Assembly (NCBI GenBank): GCA_002423265.1
Contig: DIVE01000023.1
Coordinates: 36,933-46,719, forward strand
DNA length: 9,787 bases
Source: Methylophilaceae bacterium UBA6140
GTDB taxonomy: Bacteria; Pseudomonadota; Gammaproteobacteria; Burkholderiales; Methylophilaceae
Direction of reading: 5' to 3'
The notes below the pieces were generated by a model. It was given only the letters and a program-made list of their open reading frames with translations. It did no database searches and was not told the origin of the DNA. Shown here in pieces: positions 1 to 6,458 of the stretch. Both the position numbers and the translations under genes were made by a program. How positions within the stretch are numbered: position 1 is the stretch's first letter; each line of letters opens with the position of its first letter.

Positions 1-624
1 ATTCATTTGCGGGTCGTCCAGCAACACCGTGCCCATGCCGGTGAGCACCGCGCACGAGCGTGCACGCCAGTGCTGCACATCCGCCCTTGCCTCTTCGCCG
101 GTAATCCACTGGCTGATGCCGTTGGCAAGCGCAGTGCGCCCATCGAGGCTGGCCGCGATCTTGCTGCGCACGAACGGGCGTCCGCGCGACATGCGTGAGA
201 TGAAACCGGGGTTGAGTGCTTTCGCTTCCGCTTCCAGCAGTCCCGACGATACGCTAACGCCCTGACTTTGCAGCCGTGCCAGCCCGCTACCCGCCACTCT
301 GGGATTGGGGTCCTGCATCGCCACGAACACGCGTTTTACCCCGGCAGCCACCAGCGCATCCGCACAGGGCGGCGTGCGGCCGTGATGACTGCACGGCTCC
401 AGCGTCACGTAAACGTCTGCGCCGCGGGCCAGCTCACCCGCCTCGCGCAGGGCATGCACTTCGGCATGCGGCTCACCCGCGCGCAGATGCGCGCCGCGAC
501 CGACGATGACGCTGTCCTTGACCACCACACAGCCGACACGCGGATTGGGCATGGTGCTGTACAAACCGTTGCCGGCCAGCGCCAGCGCTTCGCGCATGTA
601 GTGATAGTCGTGTTCGTTCAACAT
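1..624 (-). CDS. ribD: Riboflavin biosynthesis protein RibD (deaminase/reductase), 3' part outside window
   Basis: Bifunctional enzyme of riboflavin synthesis: it deaminates the pyrimidine made from GTP and then reduces the ribose side chain, in the cytosol. Only the first 208 residues are in the window; the family is usually about 360-380 residues, so the gene runs off the left edge and is not shown to be broken. The deaminase domain covers about residues 1-145. Its zinc and catalytic residues are present: HAE (H53, E55) and LEPCSHHGRTPPC (C78, C87). The reductase domain begins near residue 150 with RPFVRSKIAASLDGRTA and continues through the conserved SQWITGEEAR. The start ATG at 622-624 lies 13 bases after the stop of the upstream small gene, with a weak GGA a few bases before it. 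It is the last gene visible in the glyA-nrdR-orf-ribD run. Identification is very secure. Confidence 0.96.
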   Translation of the reverse strand, partial: MLNEHDYHYMREALALAGNGLYSTMPNPRVGCVVVKDSVIVGRGAHLRAGEPHAEVHALREAGELARGADVYVTLEPCSHHGRTPPCADALVAAGVKRVFVAMQDPNPRVAGSGLARLQSQGVSVSSGLLEAEAKALNPGFISRMSRGRPFVRSKIAASLDGRTALANGISQWITGEEARADVQHWRARSCAVLTGMGTVLLDDPQMN

Positions 625-637
625 ATTGGGTTCCGGA

Positions 638-1015
638 TCAATGCTGGACGATACGGCTGCGTATCAGCCTGTCGTTTTCATCGAAATAAAGCCTGAGACC
701 GTACTCACGCCAGAGACATGTGCCGAGCTCGTATTCGATCTGGCCATGGTCTTCCCAAGTGGGTCTTCCCAGCAGGATGGTGGCAGACTGGCGCGGCATG
801 CCGCGCAACAATACGCGCTGTTTGAGATCCTGAGCCATGTCGCCACGGTAACATGGCGCTTCGTCAGTGGCCCGGGCAGTAATCCAGCGGACCTGGTCAA
901 AGCGGCCGTCGCCGAAAACGAAGTGGTCTTTCATCGCCCACCAGCCGAAGAACAGAACGGAAATGACAAAAATGAGAACGGCACTGATCAGACAGAAGAG
1001 TTTGATGGCTTTCAT
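638..1015 (-). CDS. Small membrane-anchored protein of unknown function, possible BamE/SmpA-like fold
   Basis: A 125-residue protein that I do not recognise by name. Residues about 4-27 form one hydrophobic segment (membrane anchor or uncleaved signal), preceded by lysines, so the rest is probably periplasmic. There is no convincing lipobox: C8 sits inside the hydrophobic stretch. The C-terminal half has the sequence feel of SmpA/OmlA/BamE-type domains: a short helix region (RGMPRQSATILLGRP, 71-85) followed by strands ending LRLYFDENDRLIRSRI. That resemblance is judged by eye. C55 and C100 could form a disulfide. The ATG is preceded by a good GGAG about 9 bases upstream. It lies 32 bases after nrdR and 13 before ribD on the same strand, so it is almost certainly co-transcribed, but nothing links its function to either neighbour. 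Confidence 0.82.
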   Translation of the reverse strand: MKAIKLFCLISAVLIFVISVLFFGWWAMKDHFVFGDGRFDQVRWITARATDEAPCYRGDMAQDLKQRVLLRGMPRQSATILLGRPTWEDHGQIEYELGTCLWREYGLRLYFDENDRLIRSRIVQH

Positions 1016-1047
1016 CGTTTCATCTCCGTGAATCGCTTGTTCAGGCT

Positions 1048-1560
1048 TCAGGCATCGATTTTGCCGGATTTTTTACGGCTGCGTGCGGGAGGTTTGCTCT
1101 CGTGATACCCCTGCTTGTCAAGATCGCGGATGACATCGTGAAAATCATCCACATCCTGAAAGCTGCGATACACCGAAGCAAAGCGGATATACGCCACCTT
1201 GTCCATCAGCCGCAGTTCCTGCATGACGATCTCGCCCAGGCTGCGCGCCATGATTTCGCGCTCGCCCTGGCCTAGTATCTTCTGCACGATATGCTCGATG
1301 GCGCGGTCGACATACTCGGTCGGCACCGGGCGCTTGTGCAATGCGCGGGTAAAGGAGAGTCGCAATTTTTCGCGGCTGAACTCCTCACGCGTACCGTTCT
1401 GCTTGACCACCTGCGGCAGATGCAGCTCCGCAGTCTCGTAGGTGGTAAAGCGCTTGTCGCAACCGGCGCAACGCCTGCGGCGGCGGATGGAATTGCCCTC
1501 GTCATTGACCCGCGAGTCAATCACCTGGGTATCGTCAGCACCGCAGAAAGGACATTTCAT
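1048..1560 (-). CDS. nrdR: Transcriptional repressor NrdR
   Basis: Nucleotide-sensing repressor of ribonucleotide reductase operons, 170 residues. An N-terminal zinc ribbon carries C3, C6 (CPFC) and C31, C34 (CAGC) around an arginine-rich DNA-contacting loop (IRRRRRC). An ATP-cone domain follows at about residues 49-139 and includes [14 protein letters not shown] and the [12 protein letters not shown] motif. The tail ([12 protein letters not shown]) is basic and variable. The start at 1558-1560 is chosen because MKCPFC is the invariant NrdR N-terminus. The frame stays open upstream to an ATG at 1684-1686, but that adds 42 proline-rich residues translated from an intergenic repeat. No good Shine-Dalgarno precedes the chosen start, so translation may depend on the structured leader or on coupling. 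The gene lies downstream of glyA, a common proteobacterial arrangement. Confidence 0.97.
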   Translation of the reverse strand: MKCPFCGADDTQVIDSRVNDEGNSIRRRRRCAGCDKRFTTYETAELHLPQVVKQNGTREEFSREKLRLSFTRALHKRPVPTEYVDRAIEHIVQKILGQGEREIMARSLGEIVMQELRLMDKVAYIRFASVYRSFQDVDDFHDVIRDLDKQGYHESKPPARSRKKSGKIDA

Positions 1561-1578
1561 GATCGGAGAGCCATAAAC

Positions 1579-1641
1579 GGTAAAGAGTAAAGGGGGAAGG
1601 ACAAAGGGCAAAGGGTAAAGGGGGAAGGGGGAAGGGTAAAA
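1579..1641. repeat. Nine phased 7-bp tandem repeat units in the glyA-nrdR gap
   Basis: Nine consecutive heptamers read on the plus strand without a break: GGTAAAG, AGTAAAG, GGGGAAG, GACAAAG, GGCAAAG, GGTAAAG, GGGGAAG, GGGGAAG, GGTAAAA. The consensus is roughly GGNNAAG, and most variation falls at the third and fourth positions. The array lies between the glyA stop and the nrdR start, so it is within the likely operon transcript. Such degenerate heptamer arrays resemble the short tandemly repeated repeats known from cyanobacteria and other bacteria; that comparison is by memory, not by search. Confidence 0.85.
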
Positions 1642-1711
1642 GTCGCACCCCCTCCACCGGCAGGGGGAGAGTCGGGGCGGGGGCATCCCCCTTCACCCTT
1701 CTCCCTTCCCT
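1621..1711. repeat. Long imperfect inverted repeat in the glyA-nrdR gap
   Basis: The arm at 1621-1640 matches the reverse complement of 1692-1711 at 17 of 20 positions. In the minus-strand transcript one mismatch becomes a G-U pair, giving about 18 of 20 pairs. The right arm is itself made of three heptamers on the minus strand (AGGGAAG, GGAGAAG, GGTGAAG). The space between the arms holds two smaller hairpins: CCCCCT/AGGGGG at 1648-1653 and 1662-1667, and GGGGG-CAT-CCCCC at 1679-1691. It could act as an mRNA-processing or stability element between glyA and nrdR, or be a REP/MITE-like insertion. There is no U-tract typical of an intrinsic terminator. Confidence 0.75.
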
Positions 1712-1715
1712 GTAT

Positions 1716-2963
1716 TTAAGCGCCATAGACCGGGAAACGGGAAGTCAAGGCATGCACCTTGACCTTGGTTGCGGCGATCACGGCTTCGTCGTTCGGGTTG
1801 TCCAGCACGTCTGCAATCAGATGCGCGACCTGTTTCGCCTCTTCTTCCCTGAAGCCGCGCGTCGTAATCGCCGGCGAGCCGATACGGATGCCGGAAGTGA
1901 CGAACGGGCTTTCCGGGTCGTTCGGAATCGCGTTCTTGTTGACGGTGATGTGCGCCTCACCGAGCAACGCATCGGCCGCCTTGCCGGTCAAGCCCTTGGG
2001 GCGCAGATCGACCAGGAAAACGTGGGATTCGGTACGGCCGGAGATGATGCGCACACCGCGCGCTGCCAGCGTTTCCGCCATGACGCTGGCGTTCTTCACC
2101 ACCTGCTGCTGGTACTCCTTGAATTCGGGCTGCGAAGCTTCGAGGAAAGCCACCGCCTTGCCGGCAATCACATGCATCAGCGGACCGCCCTGCAGGCTTG
2201 GGAACACGTTGGAATTGAGCGACTTCTCGAATTCGGCCTTGGCCAGGATAATGCCGCCGCGCGGACCGCGCAGGGTCTTGTGGGTGGTCGAGGTGACGAA
2301 GTCGGCATGCGGCACCGGGTTGGGGTAGACACCGGCCGCGATCAGACCGGAATAATGTGCCATATCGACCATGAAATAAGCACCGACCTTTTTCGCGATT
2401 TCGGCCATGCGTGCCCAGTCGAACCGCAGCGCGTAGGCGCTGGCGCCACCGATCAGCAATTTGGGTTTGGCTTCAATGGCAATGCGCTCCATTTCATCGT
2501 AGTCGATCTCTTCCTTGTCGTTGAGACCGTAAGCGACGATATTAAACAACTTGCCGGAGAGATTGGCGGGAGAACCGTGCGTCAGGTGACCGCCGTGTCC
2601 GAGGTTCATGCCCATCACCGTATCACCCGGCTTGAGTATGGAGAAGTAGACCGCCTGATTGGCCTGCGAACCGGAATGCGGCTGCACGTTGGCATACTCG
2701 GCGCCGTAGAGTTTCTTCACGCGGTCGATGGCGATCTGCTCGATCTGATCGACAAATTCGCAGCCGCCGTAAAAGCGCTTGCCCGGATAACCTTCAGCAT
2801 ATTTGTTGGTCAACTGCGAACCCTGCGCCTGCATCACTGCCGGGCTGGTGTAGTTTTCGGAGGCAATCAGTTCAATGTGTTCATCCTGGCGATGGCGCTC
2901 ATTCTCGACATGCTGCCACAATTCAGGATCAACTACGCTCAGGGTTTTTGCTGTGCTAAACAT
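1716..2963 (-). CDS. glyA: Serine hydroxymethyltransferase
   Basis: PLP enzyme that interconverts serine and glycine while loading one-carbon units onto tetrahydrofolate; cytosolic. The 415-residue length is normal for bacteria. Landmarks are ELIASENY (S35), [13 protein letters not shown] (Y55, E57, Y65), the PHSGSQAN cofactor loop at 95-102, [14 protein letters not shown] (D200, H203), [13 protein letters not shown] with the Schiff-base lysine K229, and the GIRIG arginine R360. Nothing catalytic is missing. The start at 2961-2963 gives the expected N-terminus; the ribosome-binding site is weak (a GGA about 12 bases upstream). It is probably the first gene of the glyA-nrdR-orf-ribD unit, reading away from the divergent NamA-like gene. 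It joins folate one-carbon supply to nucleotide and flavin genes. Confidence 0.98.
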   Translation of the reverse strand: MFSTAKTLSVVDPELWQHVENERHRQDEHIELIASENYTSPAVMQAQGSQLTNKYAEGYPGKRFYGGCEFVDQIEQIAIDRVKKLYGAEYANVQPHSGSQANQAVYFSILKPGDTVMGMNLGHGGHLTHGSPANLSGKLFNIVAYGLNDKEEIDYDEMERIAIEAKPKLLIGGASAYALRFDWARMAEIAKKVGAYFMVDMAHYSGLIAAGVYPNPVPHADFVTSTTHKTLRGPRGGIILAKAEFEKSLNSNVFPSLQGGPLMHVIAGKAVAFLEASQPEFKEYQQQVVKNASVMAETLAARGVRIISGRTESHVFLVDLRPKGLTGKAADALLGEAHITVNKNAIPNDPESPFVTSGIRIGSPAITTRGFREEEAKQVAHLIADVLDNPNDEAVIAATKVKVHALTSRFPVYGA

Positions 2964-3143
2964 CGGTCATTATCCAAGGGCTTAAAAATAGGGTGATTTT
3001 AACATGTTCAACCGCGCCGGGCGCAGACATCCGCTCACCCGCTACAGGTTGTTTGCAGTCTGCTGTTGGTGAGCTATCGGCAAAATAAGTTCAGGCCTGA
3101 AGGCGCGCTATAATCCAGTCATCCGTATACAGCGATCAAACCC
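2964..3143. promoter_or_regulatory. Divergent intergenic region between glyA and the NamA-like gene
   Basis: These 180 bp must carry the promoters for both directions. On the glyA side I see an AT-rich stretch at 2978-3011 containing the near-palindrome TTTAACATGTTCAA (2998-3011; 12 of 14 positions symmetric, core AACATGTT perfect), but no -35/-10 pair convincing enough to mark. On the plus side there is a clear TATAAT. I do not see a folded element that I recognise as a glycine or tetrahydrofolate riboswitch. Confidence 0.55.
3090..3114 (+). promoter_or_regulatory. Candidate promoter with overlapping palindromic operator
   Basis: A perfect -10 hexamer TATAAT is at 3109-3114, 29 bases before the NamA-like ATG, predicting a start of transcription near 3121 and a short leader. 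No good TTGACA lies 16-18 bases upstream. Instead a perfect 12-bp palindrome, TTCAGGCCTGAA, occupies 3090-3101, about -31 to -20 relative to the predicted start. This is where a dimeric repressor would block polymerase. The regulator is unknown and none is encoded in the window. Confidence 0.5.
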
Positions 3144-4208
3144 ATGTCCAGACTGTTCAGCCCGCTCAAGCTGCGCGAAACCGTTTTCAGGAACCGCATC
3201 TTCGTCTCGCCCATGTGCCAGTATTCGGCCATCGACGGCATGCCGAACGCGTGGCATATGGTGCATCTCGGCAGCCGCGCGGTAGGCGGCGCAGCATTGG
3301 TTATCGTCGAAGCCACCGGCGTCTGCCCCGAGGGCCGCATTACGCCAGCCTGCCTCGGACTGTGGTCGGATGCGCAGCGCGACGCGCTGAAGCCCATCGT
3401 CGACTTCATGCATCAGCATGGCGCGCTGGCCGGTATCCAGATCGCGCACGCCGGACGCAAGGCTTCGTGCGACACCCCATGGAACCACAGCCGCCACCTT
3501 GCGCCGGACAAGGGCGGCTGGCAGACCGTGGCGCCCTCCGCGCTGGCGTTGACGCCCGATCACGCCCCACCCGTCGCGCTGGACAGGCAGGGCATTGAGG
3601 ATATCTTTTCCATGTTCATGGCGGCCGCGCAACGCGCGCTGGATGCCGGATTCGACGTCATCGAACTGCACTGCGCGCACGGCTATCTGTTGAATTCCTT
3701 CCTCTCGCCGCTGACTAACCATCGTGACGACGAATACGGCGGCAGTCTGGAAAACCGCTGTCGTTTACCCTTGCGCATCGCGAAAGCCTTGCGCGAATTC
3801 TGGCCGCAGGACAAACCGGTGTTCGTGCGCATCTCGGCAACGGACTGGGTCGAAGGCGGCTGGGATCTGGCGCAATCGGTGCAGCTGGCGCAATGGCTGA
3901 AGGAAATCGGCGTCGATCTGATCGACTGTTCCAGCGGCGGCCTGATACTGGAAGCGAAAATTCCGTTCGGCCCCGGCTACCAGACCGGATTCGCAGCCGC
4001 CATACGTGCCGAGGCCGGCATTGCCACCGGCGCGGTCGGCATGATCACCGCACCGGCACAGGCCGAACATATTATTGCCACCGGTCAGGCCGACGCCGTT
4101 CTGCTGGCACGCGAACTGTTGCGTGACCCCTACTGGCCGCTCCATGCAGCGCGCGAATTACAAGCGGAAATCGACTGGCCGTTGCAGTACGTCCGCGCAA
4201 AACTTTAA
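3144..4208 (+). CDS. namA: NADPH-dependent flavin oxidoreductase, YqjM/NamA-type old yellow enzyme
   Basis: FMN-containing ene-reductase of the old yellow enzyme family, 354 residues, cytosolic, expected to reduce activated C=C bonds (enals, enones, maleimides, nitro-alkenes) with NADPH. The match to the YqjM (thermophilic-like) class is strong. SPMCQYS carries the flavin-tuning cysteine (C25) and Y27. IQIAHAGRK (98-106) and the substrate-binding pair in ELHCAHGYL (H176, H179) follow. Downstream are FLSPLTNHRDDEYGGS (186-201), VDLIDCSSGG (257-266) and the phosphate-binding region ATGAVGMIT. The start MSRLFSPL aligns with the family N-terminus, although no clear Shine-Dalgarno is visible. The gene is divergent from glyA with its own likely promoter, and iscX follows 39 bp downstream. 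The family is certain; the physiological substrate is unknown. A second, different old yellow enzyme lies at 7862-8932. Confidence 0.95.
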   Translation: MSRLFSPLKLRETVFRNRIFVSPMCQYSAIDGMPNAWHMVHLGSRAVGGAALVIVEATGVCPEGRITPACLGLWSDAQRDALKPIVDFMHQHGALAGIQIAHAGRKASCDTPWNHSRHLAPDKGGWQTVAPSALALTPDHAPPVALDRQGIEDIFSMFMAAAQRALDAGFDVIELHCAHGYLLNSFLSPLTNHRDDEYGGSLENRCRLPLRIAKALREFWPQDKPVFVRISATDWVEGGWDLAQSVQLAQWLKEIGVDLIDCSSGGLILEAKIPFGPGYQTGFAAAIRAEAGIATGAVGMITAPAQAEHIIATGQADAVLLARELLRDPYWPLHAARELQAEIDWPLQYVRAKL

Positions 4209-4219
4209 TGACAGAGCAC

Positions 4220-4233
4220 TTTCAAACTTGAAA
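4220..4233. repeat. Short inverted repeat upstream of iscX
   Basis: TTTCAA and TTGAAA are separated by two bases just upstream of the iscX ribosome-binding site (AAAGGAA). It could be a small hairpin or a protein-binding site, or it may be chance: six-base arms are not strong evidence. Confidence 0.3.
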
Positions 4234-4247
4234 CAAAGGAAACCGAC

Positions 4248-4442
4248 ATGAAATGGACCGACAGCCTGCGCATCGCCGAGGCGCTTTACGACAAATATCC
4301 GGAGATCGATCCCAAGACCATCCGCTTTACCGATCTCTATCAATGGGTACAGGAACTGGAAGGATTCGACGATGATCCGGAAAAATGCGGCGAGAAAATT
4401 CTCGAAGCGATTCAACTGGCCTGGATGGACGAAGCCGCCTGA
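4248..4442 (+). CDS. iscX: Fe-S cluster assembly protein IscX
   Basis: Small acidic protein of 64 residues, the usual IscX (YfhJ) length. In E. coli IscX binds the cysteine desulfurase IscS, competes with the frataxin homologue CyaY and binds iron, tuning Fe-S cluster assembly in the cytosol. The sequence is unmistakable: MKWTD at the start, [19 protein letters not shown], the acidic patch EGFDDDPE, and [14 protein letters not shown] at the end. A good Shine-Dalgarno (AAAGGAA) lies about 8-14 bases upstream. In many proteobacteria iscX ends the isc operon behind fdx; here it is flanked by an old yellow enzyme and a hexose-phosphate mutase, with no other isc gene in the window. It may share a transcript with the upstream gene (39-bp gap) and with algC (49-bp gap). 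Confidence 0.97.
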   Translation: MKWTDSLRIAEALYDKYPEIDPKTIRFTDLYQWVQELEGFDDDPEKCGEKILEAIQLAWMDEAA

Positions 4443-4491
4443 GCTGGCTTTCGTGTTTCATCCGTCATGACTCTTTTGCAAAGACGAATCA

Positions 4492-5892
4492 ATGAATCCA
4501 ATGCAGATTCCGCAGCAAATATTCAAGGCTTATGACATCCGCGGCATCGTCGGCAAAACGCTGACGCCGGAGATCGTTGAAGCCATCGGCCGGGCCATCG
4601 GTTCGGAAGCCACCATGCGGCGCCAGACCCGCATCTGCATCGGTTACGATGGCCGCCTGTCGGGGCCTGAACTCGCCGCTGCGCTTGCTCGCGGCATCCG
4701 CAGCACCGGCCTGCATGTGATCAATCTCGGCATGGTGGCGACGCCCATGGTCTATTTCGCCGCCCAGCATCTGGGCACGCAATGCGGCGTCATGGTCACC
4801 GGCAGCCACAACCCGCCCGACTACAACGGCCTCAAGATCGTGCTGGCGGGCGAAACGCTGTCAGGGCAGGCGATTCAGGGCCTGCGCCAGCGCATTCTCG
4901 ACCACCAGCTATTTGAGGGCGAAGGCAGCGAAAGCCGCTACGACATCGCTGCGGATTACATCGGCAGAATTCGCGACGACATCCGGCTGCAACGCCCGCT
5001 GAAAATCGCCGTCGATTGCGGTAACGGCGTCGCCGGCGCTTATGCGAGAACCCTGTTCGAGGCGATCGGCTGCCAAGTGGAAGAACTGTTCTGCCGGGTG
5101 GACGGCCACTTTCCCAACCACCATCCCGACCCCTCGGTGCCGGAAAACCTCGCCGACCTGATACAAGCGCTGAAAGACGGTGATGCAGAAGTCGGTCTCG
5201 CCTTCGATGGCGACGGTGACCGTCTCGGCGTCGTCACCCGCGACGGCAATATCATCTACCCGGACCGCCAGCTTTTGCTGTTTGCCGCTGAAACGCTGCA
5301 ACACAATCCTGGCGCCATCATCCTGTTCGACGTCAAATCCACCCGTCATCTGGCACCCTGGATCAAGGTGCGCGGCGGGCAGCCGCTGATCTGGAAAACC
5401 GGCCACTCGCTGATGAAAGCCAAAATTCGGGAAACCGGCGCGGCACTCGCAGGTGAAATGAGCGGCCATGTGTTCTTCAACGACCATCGGGATGGCCGCA
5501 AGCGCTGGTTCGGCTTCGACGACGGCCTCTATACCGGCGCGCGCCTGCTGGAAATCCTCAGCCGCACAGCCAACCCCTCCGCCGTGCTGAATGCACTGCC
5601 GGACAGCATCAGCACCCCCGAGCAACACATCGAAATGCAGGAAGGCGAACCGCACCGCCTGATCGCAACACTGCAGAAAACCGCAATATTCGAGGGTGCC
5701 AAAGAAGTGATCACCATCGACGGCCTGCGCGTCGAGTACCCGGACGGCTTCGGCCTGATGCGCCCCTCCAACACTACACCAGTCATCGTGCTGCGTTTCG
5801 AGGCCGATAGCATCGAAGCCCTGCAGCGGATTCAGGCGCAGTTCAAAGAGATCATCCTGGCCGCTGCGCCGGGCGTCAGGCTGCCATTCTGA
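4492..5892 (+). CDS. algC: Phosphomannomutase/phosphoglucomutase (AlgC type)
   Basis: Alpha-D-phosphohexomutase that moves phosphate between C6 and C1 of mannose or glucose, supplying GDP-mannose and UDP-glucose precursors for exopolysaccharide and lipopolysaccharide. At 466 residues it matches Pseudomonas AlgC in length and style, down to a -PF C-terminus. Domain marks in order: KAYDIRG (12-18), the phosphoserine loop TGSHNPP with S105, the Mg2+ loop DGDGDR (D239, D241, D243), the sugar-recognition loop GEMSGH (321-326) and the phosphate-binding loop RPSNTTP (424-430). All key residues are present. Translation could begin at 4492 or at the ATG at 4501 (residue 4); neither has a strong ribosome-binding site. 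The stop overlaps the next start by one base, so the protease gene is translationally coupled. Confidence 0.96.
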   Translation: MNPMQIPQQIFKAYDIRGIVGKTLTPEIVEAIGRAIGSEATMRRQTRICIGYDGRLSGPELAAALARGIRSTGLHVINLGMVATPMVYFAAQHLGTQCGVMVTGSHNPPDYNGLKIVLAGETLSGQAIQGLRQRILDHQLFEGEGSESRYDIAADYIGRIRDDIRLQRPLKIAVDCGNGVAGAYARTLFEAIGCQVEELFCRVDGHFPNHHPDPSVPENLADLIQALKDGDAEVGLAFDGDGDRLGVVTRDGNIIYPDRQLLLFAAETLQHNPGAIILFDVKSTRHLAPWIKVRGGQPLIWKTGHSLMKAKIRETGAALAGEMSGHVFFNDHRDGRKRWFGFDDGLYTGARLLEILSRTANPSAVLNALPDSISTPEQHIEMQEGEPHRLIATLQKTAIFEGAKEVITIDGLRVEYPDGFGLMRPSNTTPVIVLRFEADSIEALQRIQAQFKEIILAAAPGVRLPF

Positions 5893-6368
5893 TGTCTGCC
5901 CACAGATTCATGCTCGCGCTGGTCTGGGTCGTGCTGGCCGGTCTGATCTATTATCTGGCAGAAGCAGCGCTCAATCCCAACAAGGCCGAATTGCTCGGCG
6001 AAGACCGCGTTGTGGTACTGGAACACGGTCTTGACGGACATTACCGCGCAGAAGCGCTGATCAACGGCAAAAAGACCAATGTGCTGGTCGATACCGGCGC
6101 CACCGGCGTCGCCGTATCACAGCAATTGGCCGACAAGCTCGGTTTGCAGAGCCGCACGGCGATACGCACCCGCACCGCCAACGGCGACACCGTGGCTTAC
6201 GCTACCCGCATCGACTCGATCAGGATCGGCGGCATCGAGGCGCGCGATGTCTCTGCAATGATCGCCCCCGGGCTGGGCGGCGATGTACTGCTCGGCATGT
6301 CATTCCTCGGTCGCATGGATGTCAGACTATACAAGGGCAGCATGACCATACGCCAGACCGACGAGTAA
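5892..6368 (+). CDS. Membrane-anchored retropepsin-like aspartic protease (clan AA, TIGR02281-like)
   Basis: A 158-residue protein with one N-terminal hydrophobic segment at about residues 6-26 and a single retropepsin-like domain at about 48-155. The active-site motif is VLVDTGATGVAVS with the catalytic aspartate D67. The second hallmark, a hydrophobic stretch ending in LLGMSFL (GDVLLGMSFLGR), is near residues 130-141. One catalytic aspartate per chain implies a homodimer, as in viral retropepsins. Topology suggests an inner-membrane anchor with the catalytic domain in the periplasm. The family is widespread in proteobacteria, usually with unknown substrates. Its ATG overlaps the algC TGA (TGATG), so expression is tied to the mutase, and the intrinsic terminator 36 bases downstream ends this transcript. 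A role in envelope or polysaccharide processing is only inferred from that pairing. Confidence 0.9.
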   Translation: MSAHRFMLALVWVVLAGLIYYLAEAALNPNKAELLGEDRVVVLEHGLDGHYRAEALINGKKTNVLVDTGATGVAVSQQLADKLGLQSRTAIRTRTANGDTVAYATRIDSIRIGGIEARDVSAMIAPGLGGDVLLGMSFLGRMDVRLYKGSMTIRQTDE

Positions 6369-6403
6369 AATCCGGTATTCAGCAAGCCGTGAAGCACCAA
6401 AAA

Positions 6404-6437
6404 CAAAAGGGCAATCCCGTTGGGGATTGCCCTTTTG
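6404..6437. terminator. Bidirectional Rho-independent terminator
   Basis: A perfect 15-bp stem (6404-6418 pairs with 6423-6437) is closed by a GTTG tetraloop, with a GC-rich core GGGCAATCCC flanked by A4 and T4. It has a T-rich tail on the plus strand (CTTTTGTCTGTT) and a better one on the minus strand (TTTTGTTTTT). It sits between the converging protease (ends 6368) and thioredoxin (ends 6459) genes and should stop both transcripts. Confidence 0.95.
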
Positions 6438-6458
6438 TCTGTTGATTGCGCCGTCCGG

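Noticed and set aside
7..696. Plus-strand open frames across the ribD region (e.g. 268-696)
   Set aside because: They lie opposite RibD coding sequence with intact zinc-site and reductase motifs, and have shadow-type composition.
1579..1641. CRISPR array
   Set aside because: The repeats are 7 bp with no spacers and no cas genes, so this is a simple tandem array.
1561..1686. 42-residue N-terminal extension of NrdR
   Set aside because: It is translated from the heptamer repeat and hairpin region, is proline-rich, and its ATG lies in the loop of a GGGGG/CCCCC hairpin; NrdR proteins begin at MKCPFC.
1679..1691. Intrinsic terminator after glyA
   Set aside because: The GGGGG-CAT-CCCCC hairpin has no following U-run on the minus-strand transcript, and downstream nrdR lacks an obvious promoter, so read-through is more likely.
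1752..2996. Long open frame (414 codons) on the plus strand opposite glyA
   Set aside because: It is the antisense shadow of a fully conserved glyA; the translation shows no recognisable domain and is rich in H, R and G as expected for a shadow frame of GC-rich coding DNA.
2964..3143. Glycine or tetrahydrofolate riboswitch upstream of glyA
   Set aside because: I looked for conserved aptamer-like paired elements and found none I could recognise; there is no terminator hairpin in the leader either.
4909..5655. 248-codon minus-strand open frame inside algC
   Set aside because: The opposite strand encodes every AlgC catalytic loop in this stretch; the minus frame shows no motif.
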